Shown piece by piece: positions 5,921 to 11,955 of a stretch of 11,955 bases of DNA. A program made the position numbers and the translations under genes. The notes beneath the pieces were generated by a model. The model made no database searches. It saw only the letters and a program-made list of their open reading frames with translations, and had not been told where the DNA came from. The DNA lies in the NCBI GenBank assembly GCA_045543215.1, contig JAZQMD010000111.1:1-11955 (forward strand), written 5' to 3'. This DNA comes from DXYV01 sp045543215 (GTDB lineage: Bacteria > Bacillota > Clostridia > Oscillospirales > Oscillospiraceae). Every line of letters starts with the position of its first letter. The stretch's first letter is position 1.

Positions 5921-6991
5921 TCAAACCAAGTCCTCTCTTCGCAGGTACTGATCCCTCTTTATATCTTTTTTCAACTTTCTTCCTATCACCTGATAAATTT
6001 CATAGGGAGGAATGCCATCCGGCTGGATTGGACGCAACGGGAAAAGATCATCCCACCCTAAAATTTCTCCCGCCTGCTTATCCGTTTGAAGCACTAAGGC
6101 CCGCCTCTGGATGATAGCCGACTCTCTCTCATTTTCTTCAATCTTTTTTCTACCGTCTCCAAGCGCATCATATAACTCTGTGGCTCGATCCACCATCTCA
6201 CGCCAGGAATCTGGTGTCATGGAAAATGCATGATCCGGTCCCTCCCGGCTGTTATCATCGGTAAAATGCTTTTCTATCACCCGGGCCCCCATAGCAATTG
6301 CACCCAAGACAGTAACATCACCCTGAGTATGATCCGACAACCCCAAAACAGCCTCCGGATAGCGCTCTTTATACAGGTGAAGCACATTTAAGTTGACAAA
6401 TTTTAAATTTTCCCGTGCACCTGTATAATTTGTATTACATTGCATCAGTACATATCCTGCGGCACCTTTTCCAATGACCTCAACAGCACGGTCTACATCC
6501 TCCAGTTCAGACGCTCCAGTAGCGAGGAGCACCGGTTTTCTCTTGCCCGTAATATGCGCTAAAATATCTATCCAGGTAATGTCCCCAGAACCAACTTTAA
6601 ATGCATTTACATATCGGTCTGCCAAGTCGACAGAGGCAAAATCGTATGGACTTGTTAAATATTCAATTCCGACCTCTTGACATTTTTCCGCCAAACGCTC
6701 CGACCAGCTATCATCCAAACTGGCATTTTCATAAACTTCAAATACAGACTTTTTCCACTTTGCCTGATGTGAGAGCTGCTTTCCCATCGATTTAAACCCG
6801 GACTTACTAACAATAAGCCTGGCTTTAAAATTTTGAAACTTTGCCGCATCCGCTCCCGCCTGCTTGGCCAACTCGATCAACTTAAAAGCGCGGTTTAAGT
6901 CTCCATCGTGATTTGCCGCAATATCTGCAATAAAATATGGCCTCTCAGTCTCGCCCACTTTCCTCTTCCCAATATAAATCGACTGCGCCAC
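5921..6991 (-). CDS. neuB: NeuB-type N-acetylneuraminate/nonulosonic acid synthase
   Basis: The family condenses phosphoenolpyruvate with an N-acyl six-carbon amino sugar to form a nine-carbon 2-keto acid (sialic, legionaminic or pseudaminic acid). At 356 aa it has the NeuB TIM barrel (~18-275) plus a C-terminal antifreeze-like SAF domain (~295-356). Motifs are ADIAANHDGD (22-31), KFQNFKA (51-57), GLSDHTQGD (217-225) and KHFTDDNSREGPDHAFS (241-257). H221 and H242 keep the spacing of the two metal-binding histidines of meningococcal NeuB. The usual AEIGxNHNG motif reads ADIAANHDG, so this is a divergent subgroup and may not make Neu5Ac itself. The start is GTG at 6991, with AGGAGG 6-7 nt upstream overlapping the stop of the previous gene. 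Which nonulosonate is made is undetermined. Confidence 0.92.
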   Translation of the reverse strand: MAQSIYIGKRKVGETERPYFIADIAANHDGDLNRAFKLIELAKQAGADAAKFQNFKARLIVSKSGFKSMGKQLSHQAKWKKSVFEVYENASLDDSWSERLAEKCQEVGIEYLTSPYDFASVDLADRYVNAFKVGSGDITWIDILAHITGKRKPVLLATGASELEDVDRAVEVIGKGAAGYVLMQCNTNYTGARENLKFVNLNVLHLYKERYPEAVLGLSDHTQGDVTVLGAIAMGARVIEKHFTDDNSREGPDHAFSMTPDSWREMVDRATELYDALGDGRKKIEENERESAIIQRRALVLQTDKQAGEILGWDDLFPLRPIQPDGIPPYEIYQVIGRKLKKDIKRDQYLRREDLV

Positions 6992-7002
6992 CTTTATGCC
7001 TC

Positions 7003-7848
7003 CTATCTTTTATAAAGAGAAAAGTATTCCTTTTGAGAAATCCAGCTTTTTAACTCATATACCATTTGTTCAAAGGATTTTTCACCATAGCCTATATCAT
7101 CTCTTGTATTTTTTAATAAGCGGGTCACGCAAAGGCCCTCATCCGGAATCAGTGTCACATCCTGAAGAAAGGTTTTCTTGAGTAATGCCAAGAAATCAAG
7201 CTTTGAAATAGCGTCAGATGCGCAGAGATGATAAACTCCACTCCAACGATTCTGCATTGCCGCATGGGAAAACTTCGCAAACTCTAAGTTTGATACGCCA
7301 TTAAAAATAGCCTTGGAATAACCAGAAACCATACCTTCCTGCTTCATAAACCAATGAAAAAGGCCTGTCCCATCCTCATTTATATCTGGACCCCAGAATC
7401 CGGATCGGACTGTTAAATCTTTGCTGTTATGCAATTCTCCTAAAAACTTACTTTTCCCATAAAAAGTATCCGCATCGCTTGGACCTTCCTCCCGATACGC
7501 TTTCTCCACACCTGAAAAAACTCCATCTGTACTAACCTGTATCAGATAGGTTCCCTTTTCCATATAAAACCCTTCTAAATAGTGGGGTAACCAAGAGTTT
7601 AACCGCACCGCCTCTGCCTTTCGATGTTCGCTTGGCGCAACCAAAAGCGCTGCACAGTTAATGATAACATCAAAAGGATTTTCATTTAAAAAATTTTCTA
7701 ATGCCACTTTATTGGTTGCATCCAGCTTAATCATGCCCGGTATTCTTTTTGTTTTAGTCACTCCTGTGACTAAATGACCCTGCTCCTTTAAATACTGGTA
7801 CGTAGTATACCCCAGCATGCCCCCAGCACCAATGACCAGAACTTTCAT
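7003..7848 (-). CDS. RmlD-like NAD(P)-dependent sugar reductase (extended SDR)
   Basis: This 281-aa product has a Rossmann start MKVLVIGAGGMLG (GxxGMLG, residues 7-13), the serine motif VSTDGVFSG (105-113) and the catalytic YxxxK at Y130/K134 (YGKSK). GxxGMLG and STDGVF are typical of RmlD (dTDP-4-dehydrorhamnose reductase) and related 4-ketosugar reductases. However, the C-terminal half is atypical and no RmlA, B or C partner is in the window, so a dTDP-rhamnose role is not supported. It more likely reduces or epimerises a nucleotide-linked keto sugar for the same glycan. The start ATG at 7848 has GGAGGAG about 4-7 nt upstream. Its stop (7003-7005) overlaps the neuB SD. The DNA is notably AT-rich: 17 of 60 bases are G/C in 7021-7080. 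Confidence 0.85.
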   Translation of the reverse strand: MKVLVIGAGGMLGYTTYQYLKEQGHLVTGVTKTKRIPGMIKLDATNKVALENFLNENPFDVIINCAALLVAPSEHRKAEAVRLNSWLPHYLEGFYMEKGTYLIQVSTDGVFSGVEKAYREEGPSDADTFYGKSKFLGELHNSKDLTVRSGFWGPDINEDGTGLFHWFMKQEGMVSGYSKAIFNGVSNLEFAKFSHAAMQNRWSGVYHLCASDAISKLDFLALLKKTFLQDVTLIPDEGLCVTRLLKNTRDDIGYGEKSFEQMVYELKSWISQKEYFSLYKR

Positions 7849-7881
7849 ATGCTCCTCCGTTGCTGCATCACATCAATCCGG

Positions 7882-7913
7882 CCGCTGACAGCATATCTGG
7901 GTTTTGTCAGCAG
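7882..7913 (-). repeat. Intercistronic hairpin in the glycan operon
   Basis: On the minus strand, CTGCTGACA and TGTCAGCGG pair over 9 bp (one U-G) around a 14-nt loop. No T-tract follows, so it is not a standard terminator. It sits in the only sizeable gap (7849-7979, 131 nt) within the visible operon. It could be an RNA-stability element or an operator. Confidence 0.45.
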
Positions 7914-7979
7914 TAAAATATTCACAGCTTCATTTCCTAACTCACAAACCGGAATCCTTTTTCAGCTTTCCTCATCACT

Positions 7980-8855
7980 TTACCTGCTTTTCCTCAACAG
8001 GTCGAAATCTACTATCTCCTGATGCCTCTCATAGTAGCAATACAATTGCGCCAGGGCCTGCTCCATGGGAGTAATATGAAGCCCTTCCACCTCTTCACGC
8101 AGCCGATGATTATTCGCCGAATAATCCAGGTTTGGCTCTTCGCTGAGCAAGGTGATAGGCAGGCTTTTCCCGCTGATACTGCGCACCAGCTGCGCCAATT
8201 CCATTAGGCGGTACTGCCGACCATAACACACATTGTAATCATGCCTTTGCGGGGTATGATCAATAAACCAAGACACAATAGGGGACAGATCTTCAATATA
8301 CAGAAAGTCAAAAAAGCAATCCTGTCGCACCGTGAGTGGCAAACCAAATACAGCCTTACAGCACAGGTTTGAAAGAAACTTGATATCCCAAAGCTCATAT
8401 TTTCCAAATATGCCAAACAGCCGAAGATTATATATATTTTCCGACCGACGGGCAATCGCATTCATAGAATATTTTGCCAATCCATACTCACTGACAGGAA
8501 TGGTCCTACCAAGCATCTCCTCATCTACCATCCTGATATGAAACCGCTTATCAAACTCTGCCCCGGATCCAAAGTAAAGAACCTTTTCTACTCGATGGCT
8601 GATCTTTTCTAAATTCATGAACATCAGCATATCATGAAAAAATTCCTTTTCTTTACCATGAAACATAGGTACATGGATGGCGGCATGCACAATCACATCA
8701 ATTTGATTTTCCACCACATAGCGGTCCAGCGCATCATAATCCAAAAGCTCCAATTGGCTGTGGAGCGGGGCAAATACCAGATGGCAACTGGCCAGGGCCT
8801 CCTTTAAATTTCTCCCAATAAATCCGCTCGCTCCGGTGATTAAAATCCGCTTCAT
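7980..8855 (-). CDS. NAD-dependent epimerase/dehydratase-type SDR (nucleotide-sugar modifying)
   Basis: This 291-aa extended SDR (counted from ATG 8855) has ITGASGFIG (residues 6-14) for NAD(P), a serine region FGSGAEFD (95-102), and YxxxK at Y124/K128 (YGLAK). The FFDFLYIEDL stretch (181-190) is typical of sugar epimerases and reductases. An in-frame GTG at 8867 would give 295 aa, but ATG 8855 places the canonical Rossmann strand right at the N-terminus. The start is 2 nt past the stop of the ThDP-dependent enzyme, so the two are almost certainly co-translated. That pairing recalls YerE-YerF, where the SDR reduces the keto group introduced on a branched sugar. The substrate is unknown. It could instead be a 4-epimerase or 4-reductase. 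Confidence 0.85.
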   Translation of the reverse strand: MKRILITGASGFIGRNLKEALASCHLVFAPLHSQLELLDYDALDRYVVENQIDVIVHAAIHVPMFHGKEKEFFHDMLMFMNLEKISHRVEKVLYFGSGAEFDKRFHIRMVDEEMLGRTIPVSEYGLAKYSMNAIARRSENIYNLRLFGIFGKYELWDIKFLSNLCCKAVFGLPLTVRQDCFFDFLYIEDLSPIVSWFIDHTPQRHDYNVCYGRQYRLMELAQLVRSISGKSLPITLLSEEPNLDYSANNHRLREEVEGLHITPMEQALAQLYCYYERHQEIVDFDLLRKSR

Positions 8856-8857
8856 AT

Positions 8858-10660
8858 CTATTCCCACTCCGGCATGTTATCCCGTTGCTCCTCTTCGCTA
8901 ATAAAAGGATATAGATTTTCCAACCTGGAAGACGTAAATGTACCGTCTGGGTTTGCAACCGTCATAGATTTTGGAATTTCATCAAAATAAATAGAGCCAC
9001 AAACCTCGCACAAGCAAGGCCCCTCGTCCACCATAATCTTCTCTAAAACCAAATCGATCTGCCTGTCGTTCTCAATGCGGTAATAGGGCAAGTCGTATAG
9101 GCTGGCTACCTTTTCCAAGGACGGAAGCCCCAATCCGCTCTCCTGATTACAGCCGGCAAACACCGACTTAAAATTGTTACGTTGCATGGCATGGATGGAC
9201 GCATATCCCTGGTTGGCATAGACAAACAGTTTAATGGGCAAAGCATAGGTCCGTATCAGCGCCAGTTCCTGTATGTTATGCTGAAGGCTCCCATCGCCCT
9301 CCAGCAGCAATGTGCGCCGCTTTCCTGCGGCAATACAACAAGAGATCGCACTGGGCAAGCACCAGCCCATGGCGCCAATCCCCATGGAGGTAACAAACCG
9401 CTGTCCCTTTTTCAACCGATAGGCCAGGTGGGAAATACCGCAGGTTCGACCAGAAGAGGAGCCTACAAACACGTCTGTAGACTTAGAATAGTTCGACAGC
9501 TTGTCCGCAAAGGTAAACCCGTCCACCTTTCCCTCATTATCCAGTGGCTGCTGCTCCTTATGCAAGGGATACTTTTCCTTCATTCCGGAGCAATAGGACA
9601 ACCACTCCTGGCGGGATACATGCTGATAGCTACCTTGCTGGGCCAGCATCGCATCGATGAAGTCCGCTGCATCGGCCACAAAGCGCATGGTAAACTCCAT
9701 GTCCAGCTTATCCATTTCCCCGCGATCAATATCCACTATGATCTTTTTTGCATGGGGCGCAAAATGCGGCTCATCATAGGCTGTGATTGCCGGATTAAGC
9801 CGCGTGCCAATGATGAGCAAAAAGTCGGTGTTTTGCAGCACATAGTTGGAAAACCGCAAAGCAGGAATCCCCGGACTACCCATAAACAGGCTCTCGTTGT
9901 CGCCAAATATCCCCTTTGCCCGCCAGGTTGCAAGCACCGGGATTTGCAATTGCTCCACCAGCTGCCGGATCTGCTTCTGACGGCTTGCCGCCACCACGCC
10001 GTGTCCAATTAGAATGGCAGGCCTCTTGGCAGCATTGAGCAATCCATATAGTCTTTGCACCTGTCCTCCATCCACCTGATCTGCCGAGAGGCATTCCTCT
10101 GTAGGTTTAAAAGCCTCCAGCTCTCCCTGCTCTACCCAGGCCCCTTGCACATCCAGTGGAACGTCTACCCACACAGGGCCCTTACGCCCGTGGGTCGCCA
10201 GGTAGACCGCCTTCTCCAAATGATAACGAATTTTCTCTTTTTTTAGCACTGTCACCGCATATTTTGTAATGGGCTTTACGCAGGGGACAATGGCTACCTC
10301 CTGCGCTCCGTAGATACGCAGCCCCTTCAGCTGCCCCATCTGATCTGTCCTGCATTGTCCGCTGATGAAGACAACCGGGTTTGAATCCAACCACGCACCG
10401 GCGCAGCCTGTTACCGCATTGGTCGCACCTGGCCCGGTCGTCACCATACACGCCCCTAAATGACCAGTATACTGGGCATAGCTGTCTGCACAGATGGCGC
10501 TGGCCTGTTCATTTAAATTGAAAATCAGGTTTAATTCCGGATTGCGCGCGACACTATCCAACATATGCATCATTCCACCGCCCGAAATCAAAAAAAGATC
10601 CCGTATTCCCTGGTCAACGAGGAATTGCGCAATATAGTCGGATACTTTTATATTTGCCAT
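8858..10660 (-). CDS. Thiamine diphosphate-dependent acetolactate synthase-like enzyme of a glycan cluster
   Basis: This 600-aa protein has the three-domain ThDP fold: PYR (~1-175), central domain (~195-345) and PP (~375-560). The catalytic glutamate is E51 in LNEQASA, where typical synthases have HEQ. The cofactor motif runs from GDG (455-457) to N483 (YANQGY). The C-terminal tail (PDGTFTSSRLENLYPF) resembles ilvB-like proteins from surface polysaccharide clusters more than biosynthetic AHAS. No regulatory ilvN/ilvH is near, and the neighbours are all sugar genes. This argues against branched-chain amino acid synthesis despite ilvA elsewhere in the window. By analogy with YerE, it may transfer an activated two-carbon unit from pyruvate to a nucleotide ketosugar; that is inference. 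The start ATG at 10660 lacks a strong SD. The DNA is GC-richer than its neighbours. Confidence 0.88.
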   Translation of the reverse strand: MANIKVSDYIAQFLVDQGIRDLFLISGGGMMHMLDSVARNPELNLIFNLNEQASAICADSYAQYTGHLGACMVTTGPGATNAVTGCAGAWLDSNPVVFISGQCRTDQMGQLKGLRIYGAQEVAIVPCVKPITKYAVTVLKKEKIRYHLEKAVYLATHGRKGPVWVDVPLDVQGAWVEQGELEAFKPTEECLSADQVDGGQVQRLYGLLNAAKRPAILIGHGVVAASRQKQIRQLVEQLQIPVLATWRAKGIFGDNESLFMGSPGIPALRFSNYVLQNTDFLLIIGTRLNPAITAYDEPHFAPHAKKIIVDIDRGEMDKLDMEFTMRFVADAADFIDAMLAQQGSYQHVSRQEWLSYCSGMKEKYPLHKEQQPLDNEGKVDGFTFADKLSNYSKSTDVFVGSSSGRTCGISHLAYRLKKGQRFVTSMGIGAMGWCLPSAISCCIAAGKRRTLLLEGDGSLQHNIQELALIRTYALPIKLFVYANQGYASIHAMQRNNFKSVFAGCNQESGLGLPSLEKVASLYDLPYYRIENDRQIDLVLEKIMVDEGPCLCEVCGSIYFDEIPKSMTVANPDGTFTSSRLENLYPFISEEEQRDNMPEWE

Positions 10661-10692
10661 CTCTTCTTCACGTCCGTAAGCTACAAAAAATT

Positions 10693-11955
10693 TTAAGGAT
10701 TAAGCACCTCTCCATCATAAAATACGCATGGAGCACTACATCCTAATTGTTTTAACTGCTCTTTAATCTCAGCCTTTGCACTTGTAGGGGTGACAATTAC
10801 TGAAGTATCCCTCAACTTGCTTGACTGGCTTGAACGCACCGCTTGCTGTCCATGAAAATTTACACAATTATATTCATCGATCATACTAATAAGCTTTGCA
10901 TCCGGATACTTATGGCTAATATGTTGATACACCTGCTCGGCCTGTGCAGTCGCACCCCAAATGATATATTCCTCATATCCTGTTTTAAAAATATAATTTT
11001 CTACACTTTCTATCATTTTCTGGTTGGGGTCTATATATTCCACACAAGTCCGGTTTTCAAAAAACGTACTAATATCATAAATTGGCTCCCAAAATTTTTT
11101 TGCTTTCTGAAGCCTCATGATGACGGTATCCATCATCTTCTGCTTCATTGGCTCATAATCGACCGGGGCTGGAAGCCATTCTATTTTCGCATAATCATCC
11201 GATGTATAAACTGGTGTTAGCTTATCAATCCATGCAAACCTGGAAGAGCGCTCCTTAACAATTATAATTGTGGGAATCCCCATTGCAATACACGGTGATG
11301 CACAATGCAACCTAGAAGTAATTACCAATGACGCATTTTGGTAATATTCCTTGAGCAAACTGCGTGCTTTTTGATCCATCTTCCTAAATATTTCTTCTGA
11401 AAATCTACCTTCATCTTCATGGCAGGTATACTTTACTCTATTCTTCAATTGCTCTGGCATATATGCCAGAGCCTCCGCTTCAACATCTACAACATATACT
11501 TCCCCCGCCTTTGGGCTTACGGCTCTCCTCGGAAACAGGGCAGTAATACAACCAAACAAATATGCAGGGATATGATACCGCCGCATCGTATTCAAAGTAT
11601 ATTCATCCCTACAACCAATTGGTCCATACATACGCAAGTACTCCACTTCTTCTTTGCTTAATCGGCTAGAAGAAAAGTGGACACCAATAAACACAGGTAT
11701 AATCTTAGGAGAGGCCGGAAACCACTCCTCCTTGGCATCACTACATCCAAAGAAAAATAAGTTGATTGGAAGGATTACATATTCTCCATCATAGCTCTGT
11801 AAAGCATGAAAATCAATTTCAACAATATCATCTTCTGAAATTTTCATTTTTTCTTTGTATATATATTTCATTGCCAGCATTTGAATGTTATCTCCAACAT
11901 TAAAATGTCCGTTGGATTTTCTGGCAGTTAGCCCTCCATGATCGCCAGAATAAAC
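10693..11955 (-). CDS. Polysaccharide pyruvyl transferase-like protein (5' end outside window)
   Basis: The reading frame is open to the right edge: 25 codons upstream of the ATG at 11880 read VYSGDHGGLTARKSNG then HFNVGDNIQ, a typical family N-terminus. That ATG is therefore internal, and only a few residues are probably missing. With the first visible codon as 1, motifs are VGDNIQ (20-25), GCRDEYT (~114-120) and the strongly conserved ITSRLHCASP (~212-221). This fits the WcaK/AmsJ/CsaB fold, whose members add pyruvate ketals to surface sugars or act as glycosyltransferase-like enzymes. Beyond ~residue 325 comes an extra Rossmann-like segment (YIIWGATAQAEQVYQ, then SMIDEY and VIVTP). It lies 32 nt upstream of the ThDP enzyme gene and is AT-rich: 19 of 60 bases are G/C in 11041-11100. 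The precise acceptor is unknown. Confidence 0.85.
   Translation of the reverse strand, partial: VYSGDHGGLTARKSNGHFNVGDNIQMLAMKYIYKEKMKISEDDIVEIDFHALQSYDGEYVILPINLFFFGCSDAKEEWFPASPKIIPVFIGVHFSSSRLSKEEVEYLRMYGPIGCRDEYTLNTMRRYHIPAYLFGCITALFPRRAVSPKAGEVYVVDVEAEALAYMPEQLKNRVKYTCHEDEGRFSEEIFRKMDQKARSLLKEYYQNASLVITSRLHCASPCIAMGIPTIIIVKERSSRFAWIDKLTPVYTSDDYAKIEWLPAPVDYEPMKQKMMDTVIMRLQKAKKFWEPIYDISTFFENRTCVEYIDPNQKMIESVENYIFKTGYEEYIIWGATAQAEQVYQHISHKYPDAKLISMIDEYNCVNFHGQQAVRSSQSSKLRDTSVIVTPTSAKAEIKEQLKQLGCSAPCVFYDGEVLNP

Noticed and set aside
9182..10012. 276-codon plus-strand reading frame opposite the ThDP enzyme gene
   Set aside because: It is an antisense shadow of a well-supported gene and encodes a sequence with no recognisable motifs.
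11878..11880. ATG taken as the start of the pyruvyl transferase-like gene
   Set aside because: The frame stays open to the window edge and the upstream codons read as a conserved family N-terminus (VGDNIQ), so this ATG is internal.
1..11955. CRISPR arrays, tRNA or rRNA genes, insertion sequences, prophage genes
   Set aside because: No regularly spaced repeats, no tRNA or rRNA-like segments, and no transposase, integrase or terminal repeats were seen on either strand.

Overview
The window looks like a chromosomal segment of a spore-forming, moderate-GC clostridial Firmicute, probably of the Oscillospiraceae/Ruminococcaceae type. The evidence is a SpoVT gene with a sigma-G-like promoter, an XpaC-TelA pair, strong Bacillus/Clostridium-type Shine-Dalgarno (SD) sequences, and TTG/GTG starts. 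The genus cannot be fixed from sequence alone.

Left half (1-5256), housekeeping genes. An xpaC-telA operon (minus strand, telA cut by the window edge) and ilvA (plus strand) diverge from back-to-back sigma-A promoters in 1597-1665. ilvA encodes an ACT-domain threonine ammonia-lyase. It is followed by a GC-rich 371-nt gap with several nested inverted repeats that I read as a possible structured RNA. Next come rpe (TTG start) and recR on the plus strand. recR and spoVT converge on a perfect 14-bp stem terminator at 4630-4661.

Right half (5387-11955), one minus-strand surface-glycan operon running off the right edge. In transcription order: a polysaccharide pyruvyl transferase-like protein (5' end outside the window), an acetolactate-synthase-like ThDP enzyme, an extended SDR, a 131-nt gap with a hairpin, an RmlD-like SDR, a NeuB-type sialic/nonulosonic acid synthase, and a GNAT acetyltransferase. 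Genes are tightly packed: 2 nt between the ThDP enzyme and the SDR, 11 nt between the RmlD-like gene and neuB, 0 nt between neuB and the acetyltransferase. Base composition is uneven between modules. The ThDP-SDR pair resembles the YerE/YerF logic for two-carbon branched sugars, and NeuB-GNAT suggests an N-acylated nonulosonic acid. No CMP-sugar synthetase or glycosyltransferase is visible here.

The most unusual point is the junction between the glycan operon and spoVT. No terminator is visible after the acetyltransferase gene. A 7-bp inverted repeat pairs a segment upstream of the spoVT -10 element with the spoVT SD. An operon read-through RNA would carry both arms and could hide the SD, whereas an RNA started at the sigma-G-like promoter would lack the upstream arm. 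This suggests promoter-dependent translation of spoVT.
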